Source: Hydrogenophilales bacterium
GTDB lineage: Bacteria; Pseudomonadota; Gammaproteobacteria; Burkholderiales; Thiobacillaceae
Assembly (NCBI GenBank): GCA_016703155.1
Contig: JADJCP010000004.1
Location: 62,001 to 126,000 of the forward strand
DNA: 64,000 nt
Direction of reading: 5' to 3'
Positions 40,241-49,699 of this stretch are shown here, piece after piece (position 1 is the stretch's first letter; the number at the start of each line of letters is the position of its first letter). The translations under genes were made by a program, and so were the position numbers. The notes under the pieces were generated by a model. The model did not search any database, was not told where the DNA came from, and saw only the letters and a program-made list of their open reading frames with translations.

Positions 40241-41286
40241 ACCCGGCCCTCGCCGACCGGTTGCGCGATCTCGGTATCATCGATCCGGCACGGCATGGCG
40301 CGCTGGCGGGTACCCAGGCAGCGCCATGGTGGCTGGCCGGCCTGCTGGCCATCGCCGCGTGGGTTGCCGCGCTGATCATCATGGGCTCGTTCTTCGGGCC
40401 CTTGCTGGCCATGGGTGACGGGCCGGGCACGCGTGCCATCGGCGGAGCGATTTTGCTGGGTTCGGCCCTCTGGCTGTTCCGTCGCCCCAGCCCGTTTTTC
40501 GCGCAGATGGCCCTGGCTTTCTCCCTGGCCGGGCAGGGGCTGCTGGCCAGCGCGGTGCTCGATGGCAACGAAGCCTGGTTGCATGCCTCCGACAGTCTGG
40601 CCATCACTCTGCTGGTCATCGCCTTGGCGCTGCTCGTGCCGCGAACTTCCGGCGCGCACCGCAGCGTCTGCGCCCTGATCGTGCTGGCCGCGCTGGGGTA
40701 CCTGATCGGCTGGGGCACGCCTCTGGCGTTTTATGGTGTGCTGCTGACGGCGCTGGCCGCCAGCCTCTGGCTCGCCCGCGCCGACTGGGCCGGCCATGCG
40801 CGCGCCGGTCACCTCAAGCCTATCGCCCATGGGGCCACCTTCGCCGCGCTCTGTCTGGCCCCGTATGGCGGCGCCTACCTCGGCGAAGTCGGGGCGACGC
40901 TGCTCGGCGAGGCGCGCAGTGCCTATCTGCCCCTGCTTTATGGCGTTGGCACGAGCCTGGTTTGGCTGGCCACGGTGATCTGGTTGAGCCGAACCGGGGC
41001 ACCGGCTCGGCGGCTTCTGTATCTCGCCGCCGCCCTGATATTTGCGCTCGCCGCCCAACGCACTCCCGGCCTGATCGTCGCCGCCACGTTGTTGCTGGCG
41101 ACCTTCCACGCCGGCCATCGCGCCTGGGCCGGATTGACCCTGCTCTGCGCCTTTCTCTACCTGGGCGAGCTCTACTACAACCTGGAAACCACCCTGCTGA
41201 CGAAATCGCTGACCCTCATGGCGACCGGCGCCCTGCTGCTTGCCGCCCGATACGCCTTGCACAAGCTGGAAGCGAGTCCGCGATGA
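40237..41286 (+). CDS. DUF4401 membrane protein
   Basis: A 349-aa integral membrane protein with about ten helices. It begins MNPALADRLRDLGIIDPARH, then LLAIAAWVAALIIMGSFFGP, and ends with the conserved YLGELYYNLETTLLTKSLTL region. It always accompanies DUF2157 and GDYXXLXY proteins; no activity is known. Start and stop overlap both neighbours by four bases, so the three are translated together. Confidence 0.9.
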   Translation: MNPALADRLRDLGIIDPARHGALAGTQAAPWWLAGLLAIAAWVAALIIMGSFFGPLLAMGDGPGTRAIGGAILLGSALWLFRRPSPFFAQMALAFSLAGQGLLASAVLDGNEAWLHASDSLAITLLVIALALLVPRTSGAHRSVCALIVLAALGYLIGWGTPLAFYGVLLTALAASLWLARADWAGHARAGHLKPIAHGATFAALCLAPYGGAYLGEVGATLLGEARSAYLPLLYGVGTSLVWLATVIWLSRTGAPARRLLYLAAALIFALAAQRTPGLIVAATLLLATFHAGHRAWAGLTLLCAFLYLGELYYNLETTLLTKSLTLMATGALLLAARYALHKLEASPR

Positions 41287-41801
41287 AGACTTCGAGCGTG
41301 CGGCTGGCCCTGCTTGGTGCGTTGCTTCTCGTCGGCGCGGCCGCCCTGTATGCCATCCACGGCCACGAACGCACCCTGCGCGCCGGGCGCATCATCCTGG
41401 TCGAACTGGCCCCGGTGGATCCGCGCTCGCTGATGCAGGGCGACTACATGGCGCTGCGCTTCCAGCCCGACGCGCTATTGCCGCGCCCGGAGGTTGTTGC
41501 AGGCAAACTGCCGAGGATGCCGAACTATGCCTATCTGGCGCTGGATGCTACGAATCGAACCCGCTATGCCGGGACCGGCGATGCCTTGCCGGCGCCATCC
41601 GGCCAAGTCGCCCTGCGCCTGCGCGCCCGTGACGGTGTCTACAGCATCGGCCCGAACGCGTTTTTCTTCCAGGAAGGCCAGGCCGATGTCTACGCCCCGG
41701 CGCGTTGGGGCGAGTTCCGCGTCGAGGGCAATGGCAAGGCACTACTGACGCATCTGCGCGACGCCGGGTTGAATCGTCTGGGCACCGAGAACAAGCGCTA
41801 A
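41283..41801 (+). CDS. GDYXXLXY domain protein
   Basis: A 172-aa protein with one N-terminal anchor (LALLGALLLVGAAALYAI) and a periplasmic domain bearing LMQGDYMALRF, the GDYxxLxY hallmark. RLRARDGVYSIGPNAFFFQE follows, then ADVYAPARWGEFRV. It is the third member of the DUF2157-DUF4401 unit and probably the extracytoplasmic part of that assembly. Role unknown. Confidence 0.9.
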   Translation: MKTSSVRLALLGALLLVGAAALYAIHGHERTLRAGRIILVELAPVDPRSLMQGDYMALRFQPDALLPRPEVVAGKLPRMPNYAYLALDATNRTRYAGTGDALPAPSGQVALRLRARDGVYSIGPNAFFFQEGQADVYAPARWGEFRVEGNGKALLTHLRDAGLNRLGTENKR

Positions 41802-41829
41802 GCCGCGTTCGGTCGGCCGGCGGCGATCT

Positions 41830-42090
41830 TTACAGCGACACCGATTCGATAAAGGCGATCTCGTCGCCGCCCTGGATCGGCGCCGCGAAATCCGCGTCCT
41901 TTTTGTTGATGGTGACGCGCAGGCTGGCGCGCGGTGCGCCGAAGGCCTTCTGCCAGTCGCCGCCGCGCATGGCCAGCAGTTTCATCAGGCCGGCGACATC
42001 CTTGACACTCAGCGGCAAGCGCAGGGTTTCGCGGCCGATGAGCAGTTGCGCCATGAGGTCGCCAAAATAGAGCAGGGTAACGGGGTTCAT
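41830..42090 (-). CDS. MoaD/ThiS-like ubiquitin-fold protein without the GG tail
   Basis: An 86-aa protein, VTLLYFGDLMAQLLIGRETL to GGDEIAFIESVSL, with the beta-grasp layout of MoaD. The final GDEIAFIPPVSGG of functional sulfur carriers is replaced by GDEIAFIESVSL, so the C-terminal Gly-Gly that would be adenylated is missing. It may be a binding or regulatory relative rather than a sulfur donor. ATG 42090 is chosen over an upstream start that would run into the uvrD promoter region. No molybdopterin genes are nearby. Confidence 0.75.
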   Translation of the reverse strand: MNPVTLLYFGDLMAQLLIGRETLRLPLSVKDVAGLMKLLAMRGGDWQKAFGAPRASLRVTINKKDADFAAPIQGGDEIAFIESVSL

Positions 42091-42187
42091 CAGCGGGCTC
42101 CGCGGGTTCTGAATGGCCTGGATTTTACCGGACAGGCGGGCATCGCCGGGCCGGTATAATTGAAAGTCAGCCACCAAGAATCAGCTC

Positions 42188-44323
42188 ATGTCTTCCGATC
42201 TGCTCAACGGTCTGAATCCCGCCCAGCACGCCGCCGTCACCGCGCAGGGCTCGGCCCTGGTGCTGGCCGGCGCCGGCTCGGGCAAGACGCGCGTCCTGAC
42301 GACGCGCATCGCCTGGCTGATCCAGACGGCGCAGGTGTCGCCCATGGGCCTGCTGGCCGTGACCTTCACCAACAAGGCGGCCAAGGAGATGCTCACCCGG
42401 CTGTCGGCGATGCTGCCGATCAATACCCGCGGCATGTGGGTGGGCACTTTCCACGGCCTGTGCAATCGGCTGTTGCGCACCCATCACCGCGAGGCCGGCC
42501 TCCCGCAACTGTTCCAGATACTCGATCAGCAGGATCAGTTGTCGGTGATCAAGCGGCTGCTGAAAACGCTCAACGTCGATACCGACAAGTACGACCCGCG
42601 CAAGCTGCAAGCCTTCATCAACATGAACAAGGAGGCCGGTCTGCGCGCCGACAAGGTCGAGGCCTGGGACCCGTACACGCGCCGCTTGGCCGAGTATTTC
42701 GGCGAGTACGACGCCCAGTGTCAGCGCGAGGGGGTGGTCGATTTCGCCGAGCTGCTGCTCCGATCGCATGAGCTGCTGGCGCGCAACGCCCTGCTGCGCG
42801 AGCATTATCAGGAGCGCTTCAGACACATCCTGGTCGACGAATTCCAGGACACCAGCCGGCTGCAATACGCCTGGCTGCAATTGCTGCGCGGTCCGGGCGG
42901 CGCCCTGTTCGCCGTCGGCGACGACGACCAGTCGATCTACGCCTTTCGCGGCGCCGACGTCGGCAACATGGGCCAGTTGATGACCGATCTGGGCATTGCC
43001 GCGCCGATCAAGCTGACCCAGAACTACCGTTCGCACTCGACCATCCTCGATGCCGCCAATGCGGTCATCGGCAATAACCGCAACCGCCTCGGCAAGGAAC
43101 TCTGGACCGACGCCGGCAAGGGCGAGGTCATCCGTCATTTCCAGGCCAGCGATGACGGCGAGGAGGCGCGCTTCGTCGTCGAGGAGATCCAGGCCCTGCG
43201 CCGCGACGGTCTGGGGCACAGCCAGATGGCCGTGCTCTACCGCTCCAATGCCCAGTCGCGCGCCATCGAACATGCCCTGTTCAGCGCCGGCCTGCCCTAC
43301 AAGGTCTACGGTGGCCTGCGCTTTTTCGAACGAGCCGAGATCAAGCATGCCCTGGCCTATCTGCGTCTGGTCGCCAACCCGGACGACGACAATGCCTTCC
43401 TGCGTGTCGTCAATTTCCCGGCACGCGGCATCGGCGCGCGCGGCCTGGAACAATTGAGCGATGCCGCCCGGCAGGCCGGCACCAGTCTTTGGGCGGCGGC
43501 CTGCGCCAGCGGCGCCGGCAAGAAAGGCGTCGCCGCCTTCGTCCTGCTCATCGAGGGGCTGCGTGCCGACAGCCTGGAATTGCCCCTGGCCGAGAAGATC
43601 GAACACATCGTCGCCCTGTCCGGCCTGATTGCGCACTATCAGAACGAAAAAGATGGCGAAGACCGGGTCGAAAACCTGCGTGAACTGACCAATGCGGCCC
43701 TGTCCTTCAGCGCCGAGGCCGAGACCCAGTCGCTTGAGGATTTTCTCGCCCATGCCGCCCTGGAAGCTGGCGAGCACGAAGCGCAGGCCGGCCAGGACGC
43801 GGTACAGCTCATGTCGGTGCATGCCGCCAAGGGTTTGGAGTTCCACACGGTGTTTCTCACCGGGCTGGAAGAAGGCCTGTTCCCGCATGAAAATGCCCTC
43901 AACGAGGCCGATGGCCTGGAAGAGGAACGGCGCTTGATGTACGTCGCCATCACCCGGGCGCGTCGGCGGCTTTATGTCACCCATAGCCAGTACCGGCTAC
44001 TGCATGGCCAGCCACGTTATGGCTTGGCCTCGCGTTTTCTGGAGGAGATTCCGGAAGCCCTGGTGCAATCGCTGCGCCCGGCGCGTACCGCCTATCAAGC
44101 TCCGACCTACGGTGCGCGGCCAACACCGGTCGCCGTCGACGCGGCGCTGCCATCCGGCAAGTACCCGCATCGTATCGGCAGCCGGGTGACACACCCACGT
44201 TATGGGGAAGGCGTCGTCGGCGGCTACCAGGGGCAGGGCGCGGAGACCGAGATCCGGGTGTCATTTCCCGGGGCGGGCGATAAGTGGTTCATCCTTGAGT
44301 ACGCACGTTTGACCAACTGCTGA
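42188..44323 (+). CDS. uvrD: DNA helicase II (UvrD/PcrA)
   Basis: A 711-aa superfamily 1A 3'-5' helicase for mismatch and nucleotide-excision repair. Motifs: Walker A LAGAGSGKTRVLTTRIAWL, TFTNKAAKEMLTRL, GTFHGLCNRLLR, ILVDEFQDTSRLQYAW, VGDDDQSIYAFRGADVGN, QNYRSHSTIL, MSVHAAKGLEF and MYVAITRARRRLYV. The C-terminus HPRYGEGVV is the tail seen in UvrD/PcrA that binds RNA polymerase or UvrB. This gene lacks a nuclease domain, unlike the helicase-nuclease at 1571. Divergent from the MoaD-like gene. Confidence 0.95.
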   Translation: MSSDLLNGLNPAQHAAVTAQGSALVLAGAGSGKTRVLTTRIAWLIQTAQVSPMGLLAVTFTNKAAKEMLTRLSAMLPINTRGMWVGTFHGLCNRLLRTHHREAGLPQLFQILDQQDQLSVIKRLLKTLNVDTDKYDPRKLQAFINMNKEAGLRADKVEAWDPYTRRLAEYFGEYDAQCQREGVVDFAELLLRSHELLARNALLREHYQERFRHILVDEFQDTSRLQYAWLQLLRGPGGALFAVGDDDQSIYAFRGADVGNMGQLMTDLGIAAPIKLTQNYRSHSTILDAANAVIGNNRNRLGKELWTDAGKGEVIRHFQASDDGEEARFVVEEIQALRRDGLGHSQMAVLYRSNAQSRAIEHALFSAGLPYKVYGGLRFFERAEIKHALAYLRLVANPDDDNAFLRVVNFPARGIGARGLEQLSDAARQAGTSLWAAACASGAGKKGVAAFVLLIEGLRADSLELPLAEKIEHIVALSGLIAHYQNEKDGEDRVENLRELTNAALSFSAEAETQSLEDFLAHAALEAGEHEAQAGQDAVQLMSVHAAKGLEFHTVFLTGLEEGLFPHENALNEADGLEEERRLMYVAITRARRRLYVTHSQYRLLHGQPRYGLASRFLEEIPEALVQSLRPARTAYQAPTYGARPTPVAVDAALPSGKYPHRIGSRVTHPRYGEGVVGGYQGQGAETEIRVSFPGAGDKWFILEYARLTNC

Positions 44324-44478
44324 GGTTTTTGGCCTGTTGGATTCATGTGAAATTGGCGTCCCCACTGAAAAATATCCGGAAAACCCTTGCAAAGGGCTAG
44401 ATACGGGCGTCCCGACGCATTAAAGTAGCGGCACGCCTGCCCAAGCTGGCGCCCAGCCCACTTCCAAAGGAGAGACGC

Positions 44479-44778
44479 ATGAATAAAACCGAACTCGTTG
44501 ATGCCGTAGCCGCCAAGACCGCCAGCACCAAAGCCGCCGCCGCGCGCGCCGTCGAAGCCGTTCTGGATACCATCGCTGAAACCGTTGCCAAGGGCGACTC
44601 CGTGGCCGTGATCGGCTTCGGCACCTTCGAATCGCGCAAGCGCGCCGCGCGTACCGGCAAGAACCCCCGCACCGGTGCCGCCATCAAGATTGCCGCGGCT
44701 ACCGTGCCTGCGTTCCGTGCCGGCAAGGCCTTCAAGGACAAGGTCGCCGGTGGCAAAAAGGCTGCCAAGAAGAAGTAA
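44479..44778 (+). CDS. HU-family histone-like DNA-binding protein
   Basis: A 99-aa nucleoid protein with AAAGGAGAG upstream. MNKTELVDAVAAKTASTKAA and IGFGTFESRKRAARTGKNPR are standard, the latter being the DNA-binding arm. TVPAFRAGKAFKDKV ends the fold, and a short Lys/Ala tail (GGKKAAKKK) extends it. The tail resembles short forms of the extended HU variants common in betaproteobacteria. The 155-base upstream gap is free of genes. It includes TTGCAA at about 44389, a possible -35 element, without a clear -10. Confidence 0.95.
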   Translation: MNKTELVDAVAAKTASTKAAAARAVEAVLDTIAETVAKGDSVAVIGFGTFESRKRAARTGKNPRTGAAIKIAAATVPAFRAGKAFKDKVAGGKKAAKKK

Positions 44779-44846
44779 GCAGTCCACCCTGAAGCCCGTC
44801 GGCCTATCGCCGGCGGGATTCCGATGCCGACTCCGGTCTAAGTGCT

Positions 44847-45335
44847 ATGTTTGACAAGCCTTGGGCCTCGGTCGGCATTTGGGTTTTTATCGGCCTGTTC
44901 TTTTATGCGCTACTCAGCGGCCTGATGGCCGAAGGGCCGCTCATGGTCGACCAGGACGTGACGTCCGCCGGCCTGGAAATCAAGCGCTCCAGCGACGGCC
45001 ATTACTACCTCAAGGGGCGAATCGACGACCATCCGGTCACTTTTCTGATCGATACCGGGGCGAGCTCGGTAGCGATCTCCGCGCAACTTGCCGACGAGAT
45101 TGGTCTGACACGTTGCCGCCCCGTGCAATCGCGCACCGCCAATGGCAGCGTGACGGGCTGTCTGGTGACAGCGGCTGTGCTGAGTTTCGGGGATTACCGT
45201 GTCGAGCGGCCGGAGATCAACGTGCTGCCCGAGTTGCACGGCCCGGCGCTGCTGGGCATGAATATCCTGGAACGATTCCGCATCGAGCAGCAAAACGGGG
45301 TCATGCGCTTGTCGCCCCCGGACAAGACGAACTGA
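44847..45335 (+). CDS. Membrane-anchored retropepsin-like aspartic protease
   Basis: A 162-aa protein with one N-terminal helix (SVGIWVFIGLFFYALLSGLM) and a periplasmic clan AA aspartic protease domain. FLIDTGASSVAISAQLADEI carries the catalytic Asp-Thr-Gly, and LLGMNILERFRIEQQNGVM is the partner strand. As a single-lobed enzyme it should act as a dimer. This matches the TIGR02281 family, whose substrates are mostly unknown. Monocistronic by spacing; the convergent Crp/Fnr gene begins eight bases away. Confidence 0.88.
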   Translation: MFDKPWASVGIWVFIGLFFYALLSGLMAEGPLMVDQDVTSAGLEIKRSSDGHYYLKGRIDDHPVTFLIDTGASSVAISAQLADEIGLTRCRPVQSRTANGSVTGCLVTAAVLSFGDYRVERPEINVLPELHGPALLGMNILERFRIEQQNGVMRLSPPDKTN

Positions 45336-45343
45336 GCCCCTGG

Positions 45344-46102
45344 TCAGGCTTGGGGCGCGCGCGGTTTGGCGTAGGCCTGGAGTTCAGCGGGTTTGCGCAC
45401 GACGATGTTGGTTTGACTCAATTCCAGAATGCCTTCTTCGACCCAGGCACGCATCTGCTTGTTGATACTTTCGCGGGTGGCGCCGACCAGGTTGCCCAGG
45501 TCTTCCTGGCTCAGTTTCAGGTCGATGCGTACGCCGCCCGCCGCGGTAGTCCGGCCATGATCCTGGGCCAGTCGCACGAGTGTCTTCGCCAGACGGGTAC
45601 GGATGTCCAGGAAGTGCATGTCCTCGACCAGGGCGTCGGTCCAGCGTAAACGCTTGATCAGCGCGGTCAGCAGGGCGATGGCGGCCCTGGGGTGCGCCTC
45701 CAGGAAGGGCAGGAACTGGCGCCGGTGGATCACCAGGATTTCACTGTCCTGCACCGCGACGACGTCGGCGCTACGCGGGTGGCCATCGACGATGGACATC
45801 TCGCCCGAGACATCGCCATCTTCGAGGATTGCCAGGATGGCCTCCCGGCCATCGTCGGACGATGTGCATACCTTGAGTTTGCCATGGACGAGGATGAATA
45901 GTTCGTCGCCTTGCTCGCCTTTGTGGCAGACCGTCTGGCGCGCCTTGAATTGGCGCGGTGTGGCCAGGCTGAGCAGGGCGTCCAGGGTGGCATCGTCGAG
46001 CACGGCGAACAAGGCGCTGGACTCGCGCAGCAGTTCGGCAACCTCGGCGTACGCCCAGACGGTGGACTGTTTGCCCGTATCTGTATCGTTGACGGCGTTC
46101 AT
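45344..46102 (-). CDS. Crp/Fnr-family transcriptional regulator
   Basis: A 252-aa regulator. The cyclic-nucleotide-binding-like domain runs from about residue 30 (ALFAVLDDATLDALL) through GDELFILVHGKLKV and LEDGDVSGEMSIVDGHPRSA. After a long helix the C-terminal HTH_Crp reads LSQEDLGNLVGATRESINKQ. It lacks the N-terminal four-Cys cluster of oxygen-sensing FNR. The effector is unknown. ATG 46102 is chosen since upstream sequence overlaps lpxC; no strong ribosome site is seen. It lies between lpxC and the protease gene. Confidence 0.93.
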   Translation of the reverse strand: MNAVNDTDTGKQSTVWAYAEVAELLRESSALFAVLDDATLDALLSLATPRQFKARQTVCHKGEQGDELFILVHGKLKVCTSSDDGREAILAILEDGDVSGEMSIVDGHPRSADVVAVQDSEILVIHRRQFLPFLEAHPRAAIALLTALIKRLRWTDALVEDMHFLDIRTRLAKTLVRLAQDHGRTTAAGGVRIDLKLSQEDLGNLVGATRESINKQMRAWVEEGILELSQTNIVVRKPAELQAYAKPRAPQA

Positions 46103-46142
46103 GGTGTGTCGTTCGCGGTGAAGGGGTTTAGCCGGGTGCGCT

Positions 46143-47069
46143 TCAATGTCCCGGGGCCAGCGGCGACCAGTGTCGGGTCGGGATGCCTCTGGCACGCGCT
46201 TCGACATCCTTGAAGGTGGCCCATTCCCAGGCCTCGGAGTCGTCGACCAGGGCACAGAGCAAGGCATTGTTCAGGCCATGTCCGGATTTATAGGCGGTGA
46301 AGGCGCCGAGCAGCGGGTGGCCGCTCAGATAGAGATCGCCGACCGCATCGAGCACCTTGTGTTTGACGAACTCGTCGGCGTAGCGCAGGCCGTCGGCGTT
46401 GAGCACGCGGAACTCGTCCATGACGATGGCGTTGTCCAGCGTGCCGCCCAGGGCCAGGCCATGACTGCGCAGGTATTCCACGTCGCTCATGAAACCGAAG
46501 GTGCGGGCCCGGCTGATGTCCTGACAGTAGGAGTCTTCGGCGAAGTCGAAAGCCAGCGCCTTGGCGGAATTCTTGAAGACCGGGTGGTTGAACTCGATCT
46601 GGAAACTCAGGCGAAAACCGTTGTGCGGGGCGATTTCGGCCCATTTGTCGCCGTCTTCCACGCGCACCTTCCGGGTGACGCGCAGGTAGCGCTTGGCGGC
46701 CTGCTGTTCCTCGATGCCGGCCGATTGCAGCAGAAAGATGAACGGCGCGGCGGAACCGTCCATGATCGGCACCTCGGCGGCGTCCAGATCGATGAACAGG
46801 TTGTCGATGCCCAGACCGGCCAGGGCGGACATGAGGTGCTCCACCGTGGCAACGCGCGCGCCGCGATGCTCCAGAGCGGAACACATGCGCGTGTCGCAGA
46901 CCAGATGCGGGTCGGTCTTGAAATCGATCGGCTCGGCCAGGTCGGTACGCCGGAAAACCAGACCGGTATCGGGCGGCGCGGGGCGCAGGGCGATGTTCAC
47001 CTTCTGCCCGGAATGCAGCCCGACGCCAGCGGCGCGTACTTGAGTCTTTAAGGTTCTTTGCCGGATCAT
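46143..47069 (-). CDS. lpxC: UDP-3-O-acyl-N-acetylglucosamine deacetylase
   Basis: A 308-aa zinc enzyme of the committed step in lipid A synthesis. Zinc and catalytic residues are seen in VEHLMSALAGLGIDN, KHKVLDAVGDLYL (His and Asp ligands) and SGHPLLGAFTAYKSGH (His). IRQRTLKTQVRAAGVGLHSG opens the protein; ATG 47069 is preferred over a TTG two codons earlier. It follows ftsZ at the end of the dcw cluster, with a 140-base gap that includes hairpin CCGGCTCAAGCCGG. Confidence 0.97.
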   Translation of the reverse strand: MIRQRTLKTQVRAAGVGLHSGQKVNIALRPAPPDTGLVFRRTDLAEPIDFKTDPHLVCDTRMCSALEHRGARVATVEHLMSALAGLGIDNLFIDLDAAEVPIMDGSAAPFIFLLQSAGIEEQQAAKRYLRVTRKVRVEDGDKWAEIAPHNGFRLSFQIEFNHPVFKNSAKALAFDFAEDSYCQDISRARTFGFMSDVEYLRSHGLALGGTLDNAIVMDEFRVLNADGLRYADEFVKHKVLDAVGDLYLSGHPLLGAFTAYKSGHGLNNALLCALVDDSEAWEWATFKDVEARARGIPTRHWSPLAPGH

Positions 47070-47209
47070 CCGCAAGCCATGGGTTAGTGTCGAATAGACG
47101 CACGCCCGGGCCGGGGAGGGTGTACCCGGTCCAAGCGTGGTCTGTATTTAGCAGGAGCGCATTGTGGCCTCTGTTCGGTGAGTCGACAACACCCCCGGCT
47201 TGAGCCGGA

Positions 47210-48388
47210 TCAATCCGCCTGCTTGCGCAGAAACGCCGGAATGTCGATGGAATCGATGCCGGCATCGTCCATGCCGCCCATACTCTCCACGGTGCGCCGG
47301 TTGCGCCAGATGGTCGGCCGGTCCATGTCATCCGGGCCGGACATCGACGCGGGGACCGCGTCGTAGGTGCCGGTGGCCTTCTGCTGGACGTTGTCGACCA
47401 CCACGGTGGGCTTCTGTGCGCGTCCGCCGATGGGGTTGCCCAGACCGGTGGCGACCATGGTGACACGCAGTTTTTCGCCCATGGCGGCATCGAAGGCGGT
47501 ACCGATGATCACCGTGGCCTCTTCGGCGGTGAAACTCTGGATCGTGTTCATGACCTCGTAGTACTCGTCCAGGGTCAGGCTGTCGTCGGCGGTGATGTTC
47601 ACCAGGACGCCGCGCGCGCCCTTCAGGTCGACGTTTTCCAGCAGCGGGCTCTTCACCGCCGCTTCGGCCGCCTGGCTGGCGCGGCCTTCGCCGCTGGCCG
47701 TCGCCGAGCCCATCATGGCCATGCCCATCTCGCTCATCACGGTGCGCACGTCGGCGAAGTCGACGTTGATCATGCCCGGGCTGGCGATGATCTCGGCGAT
47801 GCCGCCGACGGCGCTGTTGAGCACCTCGTTGGCGGCCTGGAAGGCCTCGTTCAGCTTCATGCCGCCGCCCAGCACAGAGCGCAGCTTGTCGTTGGGGATG
47901 ATGATCAGCGAGTCGACATGCTCCGACAGGGCCTTCAGGCCGTGATCGGCGACGCGCATGCGCTTGCCTTCGAAGATGAACGGCTTGGTGACCACCGCCA
48001 CCGTCAGGATGCCCAGTTCCTTGGCGACTTCGGCGACCACGGGCGCGGCGCCCGTGCCTGTGCCGCCGCCCATGCCGGCGGTGATGAACAGCATATCGGC
48101 GCCGTCGATCAGCTCGGCGATGCGCTCGCGATCTTCAAGCGCGGCCTCCCGGCCGACTTCGGGCTTGGCGCCGGCGCCCAGGCCCTTGGTGACATTGGTG
48201 CCGATCTGCAACTGGATCGACGCCTGGCTGCGTTTCAAGGCCTGGGCATCGGTGTTCAGCGCCAGAAACTCGACGCCGGTCATGCCCTTGTTGATCATGT
48301 GATCGACGGCGTTACCGCCGCAACCGCCAACGCCGATCACCTTGATGACGGCTTCCTGGGACTGCATGTCTTCCAATTCGAAAAGCAT
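47210..48388 (-). CDS. ftsZ: Cell division protein FtsZ
   Basis: A 392-aa tubulin-like GTPase forming the division ring. ATG 48388 is fixed by AAGGAGG six bases upstream; a GTG two codons earlier is too close to it. GVGGCGGNAVDHM, GGGTGTGAAPVVAE (tubulin signature GGGTGTG), NVDFADVRTVMSEMG and the C-terminal IDIPAFLRKQAD (FtsA/ZipA-binding tail) are all present. It follows ftsA with a 57-base gap. Confidence 0.98.
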   Translation of the reverse strand: MLFELEDMQSQEAVIKVIGVGGCGGNAVDHMINKGMTGVEFLALNTDAQALKRSQASIQLQIGTNVTKGLGAGAKPEVGREAALEDRERIAELIDGADMLFITAGMGGGTGTGAAPVVAEVAKELGILTVAVVTKPFIFEGKRMRVADHGLKALSEHVDSLIIIPNDKLRSVLGGGMKLNEAFQAANEVLNSAVGGIAEIIASPGMINVDFADVRTVMSEMGMAMMGSATASGEGRASQAAEAAVKSPLLENVDLKGARGVLVNITADDSLTLDEYYEVMNTIQSFTAEEATVIIGTAFDAAMGEKLRVTMVATGLGNPIGGRAQKPTVVVDNVQQKATGTYDAVPASMSGPDDMDRPTIWRNRRTVESMGGMDDAGIDSIDIPAFLRKQAD

Positions 48389-48445
48389 CTTCACCCTCCT
48401 TCACGCGCGAAAAAAACCGACCAGGGAGCTAACCCCGATCACTGA

Positions 48446-49699
48446 CTAAAACGTGCTCTGGAACCAAGACTTCATGCGTTCCAGGAGCTGCTTGAAACTG
48501 GTGCCTTGCAGGCGCTGCATCTGATCCTGCTCGTGCCGTTCGAGGCCGGCGAGGAGCAGGCCGACGCTGGTGGCATAGCGGCTGTTGCGTACCCGCTCGG
48601 ACAGGCCGCCGACGTATTCCGGCACACCCAGGCGCACCGGGGCGTGGAAGACCTCTTCGGCGAGTTCCACCATGCCCTTCATCTGGCTGGCGCCACCGGT
48701 CAGGACGATGCCCGAGGAGATCTGCTCCTCGAAGCCGCTGCGGCGCAGTTCCGCCTGAACCAGGCTGTACAACTCCTCGACGCGCGGCTCGATGACTTCG
48801 GAAAGCAGTTGCTTTGAGAGCATGCGCGGGCCCCGCTCGCCGATGCCCGGCACCTCGATCATCTCGCGGGCGTCGGCCAGTTGCCGCAGCGCCACGCCGT
48901 GCCGGATCTTCAGATCCTCGGCCTCGCGGGTCGGGGTGCGCAGGGTCATGGCGATGTCGTTGGTGATCTGGTCGCCGGCGATGGGCAGCACCGCCGTATG
49001 CTGGATGGCGCCCCGGGTGAACACGGCGATGTCGGTGGTGCCGCCGCCGATGTCGACGAGACAGACGCCCAGGTCTTTTTCATCGTCGTTGAGCACCGCC
49101 AGCGACGAGGCGAGCGGTTGCAGGATCAGGTCGCTGACCTCCAGGCCGCAGCGGCGCACACACTTGATGATGTTCTGCGCGGCGGAGACGGCGCCGGTGA
49201 CGATGTGCACCTTCACTTCGAGGCGCACCCCGGACATGCCCAGCGGCTCGCGCACGCCTTCCTGGCCGTCGATGATGAATTCCTGGGGCAGGACGTGCAG
49301 CACCTGCTGGTCGGTGGAGATGTTCACCGCGCGCGCCGTCTCGATCACCCGGTCCATGTCCATCTGGGTGACTTCGCGGTCGCGGATCGGCACCATGCCG
49401 TGGGAGTTCAGCGAACGGATGTGGCCGCCGGCGATGCCCGTGTAGACGTGGGTGATCTTGCAGTTGGCCATCAGCTCGGCATCTTCCAGGGCGCGCTGGA
49501 TGGCACCGACCGCGCCTTCGATGTTCACCACGACGCCCTTTTTCAGACCGTTCGAGGGGGCGGAGCCCATGCCCAGGATGTTGATGCCGCCTTCCGGTGG
49601 GACATCGGCCACCACGGCGACGATCTTCGACGTGCCGATGTCCAGGCCGACGATCAGATCCTTGTTCTCGCGCATCTTGTTCATGGGGGTCAGACTCAT
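48446..49699 (-). CDS. ftsA: Cell division protein FtsA
   Basis: A 417-aa actin-like ATPase that tethers FtsZ to the membrane. LIVGLDIGTSKIVAVVADV (phosphate 1), VGAIQRALEDAELMANCKI and CLVDIGGGTTDIAVFT (phosphate 2) and IVLTGGASQMKG (adenosine) are clear. The C-terminal amphipathic helix LKQLLERMKSWFQSTF is the membrane target sequence. The ATG overlaps the ftsQ stop. Confidence 0.97.
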   Translation of the reverse strand: MSLTPMNKMRENKDLIVGLDIGTSKIVAVVADVPPEGGINILGMGSAPSNGLKKGVVVNIEGAVGAIQRALEDAELMANCKITHVYTGIAGGHIRSLNSHGMVPIRDREVTQMDMDRVIETARAVNISTDQQVLHVLPQEFIIDGQEGVREPLGMSGVRLEVKVHIVTGAVSAAQNIIKCVRRCGLEVSDLILQPLASSLAVLNDDEKDLGVCLVDIGGGTTDIAVFTRGAIQHTAVLPIAGDQITNDIAMTLRTPTREAEDLKIRHGVALRQLADAREMIEVPGIGERGPRMLSKQLLSEVIEPRVEELYSLVQAELRRSGFEEQISSGIVLTGGASQMKGMVELAEEVFHAPVRLGVPEYVGGLSERVRNSRYATSVGLLLAGLERHEQDQMQRLQGTSFKQLLERMKSWFQSTF

